Shown: positions 1-8,276 of the stretch, piece by piece
How the letters are laid out: each line of letters opens with the position of its first letter
Position numbering within the stretch: the stretch's first letter is position 1
Origin: an uncultured Lentisphaeria bacterium
Lineage (GTDB): Bacteria; Verrucomicrobiota; Lentisphaeria; Oligosphaerales; Oligosphaeraceae
DNA length: 32,790 nt
Direction: 5' to 3'
NCBI GenBank assembly: GCA_934661755.1
Contig: CAKUJM010000030.1
Coordinates: forward strand, 1 to 32,790
The notes under the pieces: generated by a model
What the model saw: the letters and a program-made list of their open reading frames with translations, nothing else
Told to the model about the DNA's origin: nothing
Databases searched by the model: none
Made by a program: the position numbers and the translations under genes

Positions 1-120
1 TTGTTGCAACATGGCGCGTTCTTATAAACTACGCATGGACGCACGTCAAGCCCGGCGCCAACCCCTCCGGCGCTGCCGTGCCACCTCCCCTTGCAAGAGG
101 AGGCTTTCTTGTCTTGAAAA
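1..120 (-). repeat. Inverted single copy of the ~180-bp dispersed repeat
   Basis: Read on the minus strand, this stretch matches the core of the tandem repeats at 32162-32790. It has the CCTCCCC/GGGGAGG-type hairpin (here with one arm base changed), the GGCGC/GCGCC-like segment, the CGGAGGGGTTGGCG block, and the tail GTAGTTTATAAGAACGCG followed by a TTGTTGCAAC-like end. It has diverged by several substitutions from the right-hand copies. It starts at the window edge, so its true left limit is unknown. An open frame runs through it into bioD, but this is accidental. Confidence 0.85.
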
Positions 121-202
121 CAGGGTGGGACTGCCCCTGCCGTCTATATTATGTGCTTCAACCGATTCGCCACTAACCTTGCTTCTATTTGATTATTCTT
201 CC
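121..202 (+). promoter_or_regulatory. Leader of the bio operon, -10-like AT island
   Basis: This short non-coding leader lies between the repeat and the bioD start. It contains an AT-rich island with TATATT at 145-150 that could serve as a -10 element. I could not find a convincing -35 at normal spacing (TTGAAA at 114-119 is 25 bases away). No clear BirA-type operator dyad was seen. The promoter call rests only on position and base composition. Confidence 0.3.
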
Positions 203-895
203 ATGAACCAGAAGGGCAGGATCTATTTTGTCTCCGGAATCGACACGGGAATTGGCAAGAGCATCGCCACCGGCCTGATGGCGCGCAACCTGATGGCCTG
301 CGGCATTGACGTCATCACCGTCAAGATGGTTCAGACTGGCAATGACGGCTACTCCGAGGATTTGCAATTGCACCGCCAGATGTGCGGCGGAGTGCATTTT
401 CCCGAGGATGACGCGGGACTGACGGCTCCGCAGATCTTCAAGTTCCCCTCATCGCCATTGCTGGCGGCGTCATTGGAGCAACGCACCGTGGACATCGACG
501 CCATCCGCCATGCGGTGGATGAATGCGCCGCCCGCCACCAGGTCGTGCTGGTGGAATCCGCCGGCGGGCTCCACGTCCCCCTGTCATCCGGGCTGCTGTC
601 GATCGACTTGGCGTCACAGCAGCATTGGCCGTTGATATTGGTCACTTGCGGACGGCTGGGTTCCATCAACCACACGCTTTTGTCGCTGGAAGCCGCCATC
701 AACCGGAGGATGGCGATTGCGGGAATCGTCTACAACTGGCATTCCCAGTCTGATCCGCTGATTGATGCCGACACTCCGGAATACACTCTGCAGTACCTGC
801 GGCGATTGGGGCATGATCTGCCGATGGTGCGCATCCCGCAGCTTGTTCCCGGCCTGCCCGACCCGGAAATTGATTTCACCGCAATCATCCCATGA
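203..895 (+). CDS. bioD: Dethiobiotin synthase BioD
   Basis: This cytoplasmic ATP-dependent enzyme converts 7,8-diaminopelargonate plus CO2 to dethiobiotin, the penultimate step of biotin synthesis. The 230-residue product has the usual family length. Its P-loop reads SGIDTGIGKS (residues 11-20), matching the GTDTxVGKT pattern of BioD. The VESAGGLHVPLS segment corresponds to the conserved VEGAGG loop. The frame is open back to position 11, but homology begins at the ATG at 203; the upstream part translates the dispersed repeat, so I reject the longer start. The stop codon overlaps the bioA start by 4 bases (ATGA), pointing to coupled translation. The order bioD-bioA-bioB forms a biotin operon. 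bioF and the pimeloyl-ACP genes are not in the window. Confidence 0.93.
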   Translation: MNQKGRIYFVSGIDTGIGKSIATGLMARNLMACGIDVITVKMVQTGNDGYSEDLQLHRQMCGGVHFPEDDAGLTAPQIFKFPSSPLLAASLEQRTVDIDAIRHAVDECAARHQVVLVESAGGLHVPLSSGLLSIDLASQQHWPLILVTCGRLGSINHTLLSLEAAINRRMAIAGIVYNWHSQSDPLIDADTPEYTLQYLRRLGHDLPMVRIPQLVPGLPDPEIDFTAIIP

Positions 896-2202
896 CCCAC
901 GACGAACTGCTTGGCTTCGACCGCATCCACCTCTGGCATCCCTATGCATCGCTGAAGGATCCGCCACCGGTGCGTCTTGCGAAATCCGCATCCGGCGCAT
1001 ACATCACCCTCGACAACGGCCAGCGGCTGATTGACGCCGTTTCCAGCTGGTGGTGCGTGGCGCATGGCCACAACCACCCTGCCATCACCGCGGCGATCCA
1101 GGAGCAAAGCCGAATCCTCCCCCACGTGATGTTCGGCGGCTTCACCCACGAATGCGCCATCGGCCTGGCCCAGGCGCTCATCCGGCTTACCCCACCGGGG
1201 CTCAACCGGGTCTTTTTCGCGGACTCCGGATCGATTGCAGTGGAGGTCGCCGCCAAGATGGCGGTGCAATACCATAACGCGCTGGGCCATCCGGAACGCT
1301 CCCGGCTGGTCGCACTCAAGGGCGGATACCACGGCGACACCTCGCTGGCAATGTCGCTTTCCGACCCGGACGGCATGCATGTGCTTTTCCGCAATATCAT
1401 GACCCGCCAATATTTTGCCGACATGCCATCCGTGCCCTTTGGCGGCCCGTGGAATGGCGCGGACTTCGACTCCATGCGCCAGGTGGTCGAAGCCAATTCC
1501 GACCATCTGGCGGCAGTCATCTGCGAGCCGATTCTGCAGGCCGCCAACGCCATGAACTTCTACCACCCGCAATATCTGCGGGAATTGCGGCGTCTTTGCG
1601 ATGAACACGGCATTTTGCTCATCTTCGACGAGATTGCCGCCGGCCTTCACCGCACCGGGCCGCTCTGGGCGCAGCAGCACGCCGGCGTGACGCCGGACAT
1701 CATGACCATCGGCAAGGCCCTCACCGGCGGCCACATCACCCTGGCGGCCACCGTCGCCTCCGAGACCGTCGCCGATGTCATCTCCAATGGCGCGCCATCG
1801 GCCTTCATGCACGGCCCCACCTACATGGCCAACCCCCTGGCCTGCGCCGCGGGAATCGCCTCGCTGGAGCTGTTCGCCCGAGCCGACTACGGCCGGCGGG
1901 TCGCCCAGATGGAACAGGAGTTCCGCCAGCAGCTGCAACACGCCCGGCAATACCCGAACGTGCAGGACGTACGGGTGCTTGGCGCCTGCGCAGTCATCCA
2001 AACCCGCCGGCTGCCCGCCACCAGTGACATCGAGCGCGTCATCTGCAAGCATGGCGTCTGGCTGCGGCCATTCTGCAACTTCATCTACTCGATGCCGCCA
2101 CTGATCTGCACTCCGGAGCAGATCAGCCAAATCTGCGCGGCAATGGATGAGCTGGCATCCTGCCCGCCCGGCCCCGAGTCCGACAACGATTTCCACGAGT
2201 GA
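892..2202 (+). CDS. bioA: Adenosylmethionine-8-amino-7-oxononanoate aminotransferase BioA
   Basis: BioA is a PLP-dependent class III aminotransferase that makes 7,8-diaminopelargonate from KAPA, using S-adenosylmethionine as the usual amino donor. The 436-residue protein shows the BioA-specific SSWWCVAHGHNHP segment (Trp53-Trp54 in the substrate pocket), MFGGFTH (80-86), ADSGSIAVEVA (110-120), the PLP-contacting Asp246 in IFDEIAAG, and the Schiff-base lysine Lys275 in IGKALTGG. These features separate it from ornithine- or GABA-type aminotransferases. It starts inside the bioD stop (ATGA) and its own stop overlaps the GTG of bioB. No Shine-Dalgarno sequence is evident, consistent with reinitiation from bioD. 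Confidence 0.95.
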   Translation: MTHDELLGFDRIHLWHPYASLKDPPPVRLAKSASGAYITLDNGQRLIDAVSSWWCVAHGHNHPAITAAIQEQSRILPHVMFGGFTHECAIGLAQALIRLTPPGLNRVFFADSGSIAVEVAAKMAVQYHNALGHPERSRLVALKGGYHGDTSLAMSLSDPDGMHVLFRNIMTRQYFADMPSVPFGGPWNGADFDSMRQVVEANSDHLAAVICEPILQAANAMNFYHPQYLRELRRLCDEHGILLIFDEIAAGLHRTGPLWAQQHAGVTPDIMTIGKALTGGHITLAATVASETVADVISNGAPSAFMHGPTYMANPLACAAGIASLELFARADYGRRVAQMEQEFRQQLQHARQYPNVQDVRVLGACAVIQTRRLPATSDIERVICKHGVWLRPFCNFIYSMPPLICTPEQISQICAAMDELASCPPGPESDNDFHE

Positions 2203-3206
2203 GCCAAATGAAAAAAAACACCGCCATCACCGCCATGGCCGCCGCCGAGCGCATCATCAGCGGCGGCGCCATCACCCCGGATGAGGCGCTGTGCCTACTT
2301 GACACCGCCCCCCGTGCTGAACTGCACGAAGCCGCCCACCGGGTCACCCGCCATTGCACTGCGCCGCTGTTTGATTTCTGCGGCATCGTCAATGCAAGAT
2401 GCGGAAGATGCACGGAAAATTGCAAATGGTGCGCCCAATCCGCCCATTGGGCCGCCAGCTGCGACACCTGGGGGTGGATCGGCGCTGAAAAATGTGTCGA
2501 GGCGGCATTGGACGCCGAAAAAAAAGGCGCGGTGCGCTTCGCCATCGTCACCTCCGGCCGTGCCCAGACGCCGGAGCAAATCGACCAGCTGTGCGAGGCC
2601 CTACGGGAAATGCGCCGGCGCACCCGCATCCACCTCTGCGGGTCGCTGGGGCTGCTCACGGAAGCGGATCTGGCCCGGCTCCAGGAGGCCGGCCTTGAAC
2701 GATACCACTGCAATATCGAAACCGCGCCCAGCCACTTCGACGCCCTCTGCACCACCCATACCATCGCGGAAAAACTGCAGACCCTGCGCGCCGCCCGCAA
2801 GCTCGGGTTGCAAATCTGCTGCGGCGGAATCATCGGCATGGGCGAAAGCCGCCGGCAACTGGTCGAGTTCGCGTTCACCTTGCGTGAAATCGCCCCCGAC
2901 TCCATCCCCGTCAACATCCTCCATCCCATCCCCGGAACCCCGTTGGGAAACACCCGGCCAATTCCACTGGACGACATCCTCGACGCCATCGCCATCATCC
3001 GGCTGGCAAATCCCAAAACGCCGCTGCGTTTCGCCGGCGGACGCGCATCCCTGAGCGACGACGAGGCCGCGCAGGCAATCCATGTCGGCATCTCCGCCGG
3101 AATCGCCGGACCGCTGCTGACCACCACCGGCGGCGACTACAATGACGACCGCCATCTGGCCCAATTGGCCGGATACGAGGTGCGGCAGGAACTTAGAAAT
3201 CCCTGA
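2199..3206 (+). CDS. bioB: Biotin synthase BioB (radical SAM), anaerobe-type
   Basis: BioB inserts sulfur into dethiobiotin, the last biotin step. The 335-residue protein has the radical SAM triad CTENCKWC (Cys71, Cys75, Cys78), the CGSLG and CCGGIIGMGE motifs (Cys147, Cys207/208), YHCNIETA and LRFAGGR. The position matching the E. coli [2Fe-2S] ligand Cys97 (RFCMG) reads RFAIV, so that ligand is Ala115. Extra cysteines lie just before the triad (Cys61, Cys68). This points to the biotin synthase group of anaerobes, which is thought to carry a different auxiliary cluster. The start taken is GTG at 2199, overlapping the bioA stop by 4 bases. The ATG at 2208 would shorten it by three residues and is equally possible. 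Confidence 0.9.
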   Translation: MSQMKKNTAITAMAAAERIISGGAITPDEALCLLDTAPRAELHEAAHRVTRHCTAPLFDFCGIVNARCGRCTENCKWCAQSAHWAASCDTWGWIGAEKCVEAALDAEKKGAVRFAIVTSGRAQTPEQIDQLCEALREMRRRTRIHLCGSLGLLTEADLARLQEAGLERYHCNIETAPSHFDALCTTHTIAEKLQTLRAARKLGLQICCGGIIGMGESRRQLVEFAFTLREIAPDSIPVNILHPIPGTPLGNTRPIPLDDILDAIAIIRLANPKTPLRFAGGRASLSDDEAAQAIHVGISAGIAGPLLTTTGGDYNDDRHLAQLAGYEVRQELRNP

Positions 3207-3208
3207 AA

Positions 3209-3223
3209 GCAATATTATATTGC
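3209..3223. promoter_or_regulatory. 15-bp perfect palindrome between bioB and the UXS-like gene
   Basis: The sequence GCAATATTATATTGC is a perfect dyad: 7-base arms GCAATAT/ATATTGC around a single T. It begins 3 bases after the bioB stop and sits 50 bases before the next start. It includes TATATT, so it may overlap a -10 element for the downstream genes. No T-run follows, so it is not a typical intrinsic terminator. A repressor operator or an internal promoter is the likeliest reading. Confidence 0.4.
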
Positions 3224-3272
3224 CCCTCGACGCTTCATAAAACGGATCCCAGCCTGCCCTGCCCATCCCCCA

Positions 3273-4241
3273 ATGTCCATCCCACGCCGCATCCTGATCA
3301 CCGGCGGTGCCGGTTTCCTTGGCACCAACCTCGCGTTGCGCCTGCTCCGGGACGGGCATGCGGTTGAACTCTGGGACAACTTCAGCACTGGCCGCGAGCA
3401 GAATTGCCACCAGCTGGCGGCGCAATTCCCCGGCCAGCTGGCCTGGCGCCGAATCGATGTGCGGACAATCCCGGAGCTGCCATCCGGCTGGCGGATCGAT
3501 GAAATCTACAATCTGGCCTGCCCCGCATCGCCGCCGCATTACCAGGCCGATCCATTGGGGACGACGATGACCTGCGTGCTGGGTGCAATGAACCTGCTGG
3601 AGCTGGCAAACCGGCACAACGCCAGAATCCTCCAGGCCTCGACCTCAGAGGTCTATGGCGAAGCCCAGGTGCACCCCCAGCCGGAAGGCTACCGCGGCAA
3701 TGTCAATTGCCACGGCATCCGTGCCTGCTATGACGAGGGGAAACGCTGCGCCGAAAGCATCTTCTTTGACCACCACCGCCGGCATGGCACCCGCATCAAG
3801 GTGGTGCGGATCTTCAACACCTACGGCCCGTACATGCAGCCTGACGACGGCCGGGTGGTCTCGAACTTCATCATCCAGGCGCTGCGCGGCGCCCCCCTCA
3901 CCATCTACGGCGACGGATCGCAGACCCGGTCGTTCTGCTATTGCGACGACCTCATCGAGGGGCTTCTGGCGATGATGTCGTCGCCGGAGGAGTTCACCGG
4001 CCCCGTCAATCTGGGCAATCCCGGCGAATTCACCATCGTCCAGCTGGCCCGGATGGTGCTGGAGAAGACCGGCGACAAGTCGCCATTGGAGTACCATCCC
4101 CTGCCCCCCAACGATCCGATGGTGCGCCAGCCCGACATTTCCCTGGCCCGCCGGGCGCTGGGATGGTCCCCGAAGGTCCCGATCGACGTCGGCCTTGACC
4201 ATACCATAAAGTACTTCCAGAAGGCAACCATATCATCATGA
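3273..4241 (+). CDS. UDP-glucuronate decarboxylase-like SDR (UDP-xylose synthase type)
   Basis: This is an extended short-chain dehydrogenase of 322 residues that probably converts UDP-glucuronate to UDP-xylose for surface glycans. It has the NAD-binding GGAGFLG (11-17), STSEVYG (123-129) and the catalytic YDEGK (Tyr153, Lys157). Blocks typical of the UXS subfamily are LACPASPPHYQ (81-91), CYDEGKR, DGRVVSNFIIQAL and YGDGSQTRSFCYCDDL. These separate it from GalE and RmlB. A 66-base gap with a palindrome separates it from bioB, so it may have its own promoter. Its stop overlaps the proC start by 4 bases. The decarboxylase assignment is good at subfamily level; the actual substrate is inferred. 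Confidence 0.82.
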   Translation: MSIPRRILITGGAGFLGTNLALRLLRDGHAVELWDNFSTGREQNCHQLAAQFPGQLAWRRIDVRTIPELPSGWRIDEIYNLACPASPPHYQADPLGTTMTCVLGAMNLLELANRHNARILQASTSEVYGEAQVHPQPEGYRGNVNCHGIRACYDEGKRCAESIFFDHHRRHGTRIKVVRIFNTYGPYMQPDDGRVVSNFIIQALRGAPLTIYGDGSQTRSFCYCDDLIEGLLAMMSSPEEFTGPVNLGNPGEFTIVQLARMVLEKTGDKSPLEYHPLPPNDPMVRQPDISLARRALGWSPKVPIDVGLDHTIKYFQKATISS

Positions 4242-5035
4242 ATCTGCTAATCATCGGTGCCGGCAAGATGGCCACCGCGCTATGCGGCGGAATCGTCAAA
4301 TCATGCCCGATCCATTTTGACTCCATCACTGCCTGCGACCCCGTCCCCGCCGCCAGGGAGCACTTCCAGGCCGCCACCGGCCTGCCATGCGTGGAGCAGG
4401 CCTCCCCGGAGCTGGTCGATGCCGCCGACCTCATCATTCTGGCGGTGAAGCCGCAGGCCGCCGCCCAGGCCTGCGCCGCATTGCCCCCCAGGCGTCCGCA
4501 GACCATCATCTTCTCGATCTGCGCCGGAATCTCAATCGGCAAATTGCGGGGCTGGCTGGGCGCAAACCGCATCATCCGGGTCATGCCCAACACTCCGCTG
4601 CTGGTGGGGATGGGCGCCAGCTGCTTTGCGCTCTCCGCAGAAGGCGACTGCCGGATGCGGGAGATTGCCACCGCCATCCTGGGATCCGCGGGGAAGGTCT
4701 GGGAGGTGACCGAGGACAAGCTGGATGCCGTCACCGCCCTCTCCGGCTCCGGACCGGCATACTTCTTCGCCTTCATCGAGGCGCTGGCCGCCGGCGGAGA
4801 AAAACTCGGCCTGGATCCGGAACTGGGCGAGGCGCTGGCGCTGCAGACCATGCTCGGCGCCGGGAAAATGCTGGCGGACAAATGCGGCACTCCCGCGCAA
4901 TTGCGGGAGACGGTCACTTCCAGGGGCGGCACCACCGCCGCCGCACTCGAAGTGATGGCGAAAGCCGATTTCAACGGCATGGTCGCACGACTCATGCAGG
5001 CCGCATCCGACCGCTCCAGGGAATTGGGGAAATAG
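4238..5035 (+). CDS. proC: Pyrroline-5-carboxylate reductase ProC
   Basis: ProC reduces 1-pyrroline-5-carboxylate to proline with NAD(P)H, the final step of proline synthesis. The 265-residue product has the N-terminal Rossmann motif LLIIGAGKMATAL (3-15), the AVKPQ and RVMPNTP blocks, SGSGPAYFFAFIEAL (169-183) and the family signature around 221-237 (LRETVTSRGGTTAAAL). Length and motif order are normal. It is translationally coupled to the upstream decarboxylase-like gene (ATGA) and is followed 2 bases later by an epimerase gene. This joins amino-acid and sugar-nucleotide genes in one transcript with no obvious functional link. Confidence 0.93.
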   Translation: MNLLIIGAGKMATALCGGIVKSCPIHFDSITACDPVPAAREHFQAATGLPCVEQASPELVDAADLIILAVKPQAAAQACAALPPRRPQTIIFSICAGISIGKLRGWLGANRIIRVMPNTPLLVGMGASCFALSAEGDCRMREIATAILGSAGKVWEVTEDKLDAVTALSGSGPAYFFAFIEALAAGGEKLGLDPELGEALALQTMLGAGKMLADKCGTPAQLRETVTSRGGTTAAALEVMAKADFNGMVARLMQAASDRSRELGK

Positions 5036-5037
5036 CC

Positions 5038-6012
5038 ATGAACATACTTGTCACCGGAGGCGCAGGATTCATCGGATCGCATCTGTGCCGGGCTTTGCTG
5101 GAGCAAGGCGAAAAAGTGGTGGTGCTCGACGACCTGTCCACCGGCAGCTACGAAAACCTGGACGGAATCGAGGATGGCGACCGCCTCCAGCTGATCGTCG
5201 ACTCCGTCAACAACGCCAAGCTGGTCGACCGGTGCGTCCGGGAGGCCGATTTCGTCTTCCATCTGGCCAGCGCCGTCGGCGTGCGGTTGATCATCGACCA
5301 GCCGGTGCATACCATCGAAAGCATCGTCGGCGGAACCGAGACCGTGCTCAAGTCATGTGCGCGATACCGCCGGCACTTCCTGCTCACCAGCACCTCCGAG
5401 GTCTATGGAAAGGGCTCGAAGGTGCCATTCAGCGAAAATGATGACACCGTCATGGGGCCGACCTGCAAGCGCCGCTGGAGCTACGCCTGCGCCAAGGCTC
5501 TGGATGAATTCCTCGCCCTGGCCTACTGGGTGGAGTCGCGCCTGCCGGTGACGGTGGTGCGGCTATTCAACACCGTCGGTCCGCGCCAGACCGGACAATA
5601 CGGGATGGTGATCCCCAACTTTGTCGAACAGGCCCTGGCCGGAAAGCCGCTGACGGTATTCGGTGACGGCACCCAGTCGCGGTGCTTTGCCCATGTCAAG
5701 GATGTCGTCGGCGCATTGCTGGCATTGCGCGATTGCAAGGCCGCCCGCGGGCAGGTCATCAATATCGGCAACGACCGCGAAATCACCATCATGGAACTGG
5801 CGCGGACGGTGATCCGGCTGTCCGGTTCGCAGTCGCCCATCAAGGTGATCCCCTACGAAGAGGCCTATGGCGTCGGCTTTGACGACATGCAGCGCCGCGT
5901 CCCGGACCTGGGCAAGGTGCGGCGGCTGATCGGCTACCAGCCGCGATATTGCCTGGAGGACATCCTCAATGATGTCATCGCCGAAAAGAGGGCGGGGTTG
6001 CGCCATGCATGA
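5038..6012 (+). CDS. NAD-dependent epimerase/dehydratase (extended SDR)
   Basis: This 324-residue extended SDR probably acts on a nucleotide sugar. It shows the NAD-binding GGAGFIG (7-13), VVVLDDLSTGS, the catalytic triad elements STSEVYG (118-124) and YACAK (Tyr149, Lys153), VRLFNTVGPRQTG, and FGDGTQSRCFAHVKDVV. It resembles the UDP-sugar 4-epimerase/dehydratase group but lacks the UXS signature blocks of the gene at 3273, so it is a paralog with a different job; the substrate cannot be fixed by eye. The frame is open upstream to 4387, but that part runs inside proC in another frame. The ATG at 5038 restores the canonical N-terminus. It overlaps the next gene by 8 bases. Confidence 0.82.
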   Translation: MNILVTGGAGFIGSHLCRALLEQGEKVVVLDDLSTGSYENLDGIEDGDRLQLIVDSVNNAKLVDRCVREADFVFHLASAVGVRLIIDQPVHTIESIVGGTETVLKSCARYRRHFLLTSTSEVYGKGSKVPFSENDDTVMGPTCKRRWSYACAKALDEFLALAYWVESRLPVTVVRLFNTVGPRQTGQYGMVIPNFVEQALAGKPLTVFGDGTQSRCFAHVKDVVGALLALRDCKAARGQVINIGNDREITIMELARTVIRLSGSQSPIKVIPYEEAYGVGFDDMQRRVPDLGKVRRLIGYQPRYCLEDILNDVIAEKRAGLRHA

Positions 6013-7429
6013 CGTCGTCATCATCGGCGGCGGGGTGATCGGTTGCGCCATTGCCCGCGAACTTAGCCGCTACGACCTGCATCTGGCCCTGCTGGAGCGC
6101 AGCATCGATGTCTCGGAGGGCACATCCAAGGCCAACAGCGCCATTGTCCACAGCGGCCATAGCGCCCGCCCGGGCACCCTGATGGCGCAGTACAATATCC
6201 GCGGCAGCCTGCTGTTCGAGGAGCTCTGCGCCCAGCTGGATGTGCCCTTCAAGCGCAACGGCTCGCTCAACGTCGCCTATGCGGATGACGAAGTGCCGCA
6301 GCTGTATTCGCTGTTCCGCGACGGGCTGCTCAATGGCGTGAGCGGCATGCGCATCATCGGCCATGACGAGCTGCTGGAAATGGAGCCGAATCTCAATCCG
6401 ATTGCCCGTGCGGCCCTGCTTGCGCCGTCCTGCGCCATCACCTGCCCCTACGAGTTCACCGTCGCCCTGGCGGAAAACGCCGCCGAAAACGGCGTCGAAC
6501 TCCAGATGGGCACCACCGCCCGCAACATCCGCCGCGCGCCGGATGGCAAATGGCTGGTCGACACCGCCGACGGACGGCAATTTGCCGCCACCGTCGTCGT
6601 CAATGCGGCCGGGCTGTATTCCGATGTCTTCAACAACCAGGTCAGCGCCCGCAAATTGCAGGTCGAACCCCGGAAGGGCCAGTACTGGATGGTCGATCGC
6701 GCTTTTGCCGGCGCCTTCAAGCATACCATGTTCAAGATTCCCGGCGCCATGGGCAAGGGCATCCTGGTATCCCCGACCGTCGACGGCACCATCATCCTCG
6801 GACCGACGGCCGAGCCCCAGCAATCCAAGGAGGACACCAGCACCACCTACTCCGGACTGGAGCAGGTCACCCGCGAAGCCCAGCTGACCTGGCCCGGCCT
6901 TCCCCAGCGCGCCTACATCACCAGCTTTGCCGGATTGCGCGCCCACCTGGCCGAGCACGAATTCATTCTCGGCGAGCCCGCGGACGCCCATAACTTCTTC
7001 AACGCCGCCGGCATCGAGTCGCCGGGGCTGACCGCCTCGCCGGCCATCGGGCTGGAGCTGGCAATGCGCATCGCCAGCCGCCTCGACGCCAGAATCCGCT
7101 CCGATTTCAACCCCTTCCGACGCAAGGTCGAACGATTCCGGGACATGACCAGCGAAGAGCAGCGATGCGCCATCCGGCGCAACCCGCAATACGCGAATGT
7201 CATCTGCCGCTGCGAAAATGTCACCGAGGCCGAAGTGCGTGACTGCATCCGGCGGACCATCGGCGCCCGCACCATCGATGGCGTCAAACGCCGCACCCGC
7301 GCGGGGATGGGCCGTTGCCAAGGGGCGGGCTGCCAGGCCAAAGTCGCCGCGATCATCGCGGATGAACTGGGGATCCGCCCGGACCAGGTCCTCAAGAACG
7401 GTCTGGATGCCAGCATCACGAATCCATGA
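6005..7429 (+). CDS. FAD-dependent oxidoreductase with C-terminal BFD-like [2Fe-2S] domain
   Basis: This 474-residue protein has a DAO/GlpA-type FAD domain: the Rossmann motif VVIIGGGVIGCAIARELS begins at residue 4, followed by SKANSAIVHSGH. Its C-terminal domain has four cysteines (Cys401, Cys403, Cys438, Cys443) spaced C-x-C and C-x4-C, as in BFD-like [2Fe-2S] domains. This architecture occurs in anaerobic glycerol-3-phosphate dehydrogenase-like and 2-hydroxyglutarate oxidase-like proteins of fermentative bacteria. The usual partner (an NADH-linked flavoprotein plus a DUF1667 protein) and glpK are absent here. The start at 6005 overlaps the epimerase stop. The substrate is not determined; glycerol-3-phosphate or a 2-hydroxyacid is possible. 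Confidence 0.8.
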   Translation: MHDVVIIGGGVIGCAIARELSRYDLHLALLERSIDVSEGTSKANSAIVHSGHSARPGTLMAQYNIRGSLLFEELCAQLDVPFKRNGSLNVAYADDEVPQLYSLFRDGLLNGVSGMRIIGHDELLEMEPNLNPIARAALLAPSCAITCPYEFTVALAENAAENGVELQMGTTARNIRRAPDGKWLVDTADGRQFAATVVVNAAGLYSDVFNNQVSARKLQVEPRKGQYWMVDRAFAGAFKHTMFKIPGAMGKGILVSPTVDGTIILGPTAEPQQSKEDTSTTYSGLEQVTREAQLTWPGLPQRAYITSFAGLRAHLAEHEFILGEPADAHNFFNAAGIESPGLTASPAIGLELAMRIASRLDARIRSDFNPFRRKVERFRDMTSEEQRCAIRRNPQYANVICRCENVTEAEVRDCIRRTIGARTIDGVKRRTRAGMGRCQGAGCQAKVAAIIADELGIRPDQVLKNGLDASITNP

Positions 7430-7545
7430 GGCCGGCTTCCCGCGACCGCGTCACCGCCGTCTTTTTTTTATAGGCGCTCCCGGCGCGAGCCATCTGCAAG
7501 AACCATCATTCCGACGCAAAACTCCCCCTTCCACGCCATTCAGGG

Positions 7546-8262
7546 ATGATCTGCCTGTACAAGCTATCAATTGCCCCGGGAATCGACTACGAGGCCGCGG
7601 GAGACCAGGAGCTGGAGCTGCTCCCCGGCGCCAGAGTCGTGGTCAAATGCGACCGCTATTGCGATATCGGCCATATCGGCGGCATCGCCCCGGCGCTGCC
7701 CGGCGCGACGATTGACGGCTTGGAGGCGGCCCGTGCCCGGCAGAGCCGCGGCCGGCATCTCGAGGGGCGCCATCTCCCGCGCATCCTGCGCCGGGCAGTC
7801 GCCGAGGATGAGAAAAAGGCCGCCGCCAATGAACGCGATGCCGAGGCCGTCCATCTGCATGCCATTGGCTGCATAAGGAAGCGCAATCTGGAAATGAAGT
7901 TGGTCCGCACTCGATATTCTCTCGATCGCAAGGTGATATTCTTCCAGTTCTCGGCCGACAGCCGCATCGACTTCCGTGAATTGATCCGGGAGCTGTCCGG
8001 CAGTTTCCGTGCGAGGATCGAGCTGCGCCAGGTCGGAGTTCGCGATGAAGCCGCCATCCTCGGGGGGATTGGCCCCTGTGGGCGTCCGCTGTGTTGCGCC
8101 CACTTCCTGCGGACCATCGGCAATGTCAATGTCAAGACCGCCAAGATGCAGGGGCTGTCCCTGAACCCGCAGAGCATCTCCGGCTGCTGCGGGCGGCTCC
8201 GGTGCTGCCTCCAGTTCGAGGCTGACGGCTATCAGGGGAAAAAACCGTCGGCCAGGAACTGA
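7546..8262 (+). CDS. PSP1-domain protein, RicT (YaaT)-like
   Basis: This is a 238-residue homolog of the PSP1/RicT family. In Bacillus, RicT joins RicA and RicF in an Fe-S-bearing complex that affects RNase Y and mRNA processing. The C-terminal half is diagnostic: GGIGPCGRPLCCAHFL (173-188), then MQGLSLNPQSISG, then CCGRLRCCLQFE (214-225), matching the conserved PSP1 block with its cysteine clusters. The N-terminal part has KCDRYCDIGHIGGI and an Arg-rich stretch of lower similarity. A 116-base gap precedes it. It converges on the minus-strand ABC gene with 14 bases between the stop codons. Its partners RicA and RicF are not in the window, so the function is by family only. Confidence 0.85.
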   Translation: MICLYKLSIAPGIDYEAAGDQELELLPGARVVVKCDRYCDIGHIGGIAPALPGATIDGLEAARARQSRGRHLEGRHLPRILRRAVAEDEKKAAANERDAEAVHLHAIGCIRKRNLEMKLVRTRYSLDRKVIFFQFSADSRIDFRELIRELSGSFRARIELRQVGVRDEAAILGGIGPCGRPLCCAHFLRTIGNVNVKTAKMQGLSLNPQSISGCCGRLRCCLQFEADGYQGKKPSARN

Positions 8263-8276
8263 CAGGCGGCGGCACC

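Noticed and set aside
11..202. N-terminal extension of BioD by 64 residues
   Set aside because: It translates the dispersed repeat and leader; the P-loop homology starts at the ATG at 203.
730..2196. 488-codon open frame opposite bioA
   Set aside because: It is antisense to bioA, with Gly/Val-rich low-information sequence and no motif.
7440..7470. Intrinsic terminator after the FAD/BFD oxidoreductase
   Set aside because: A run of eight T (7462-7469) is present, but I could not find a stable stem directly before it.
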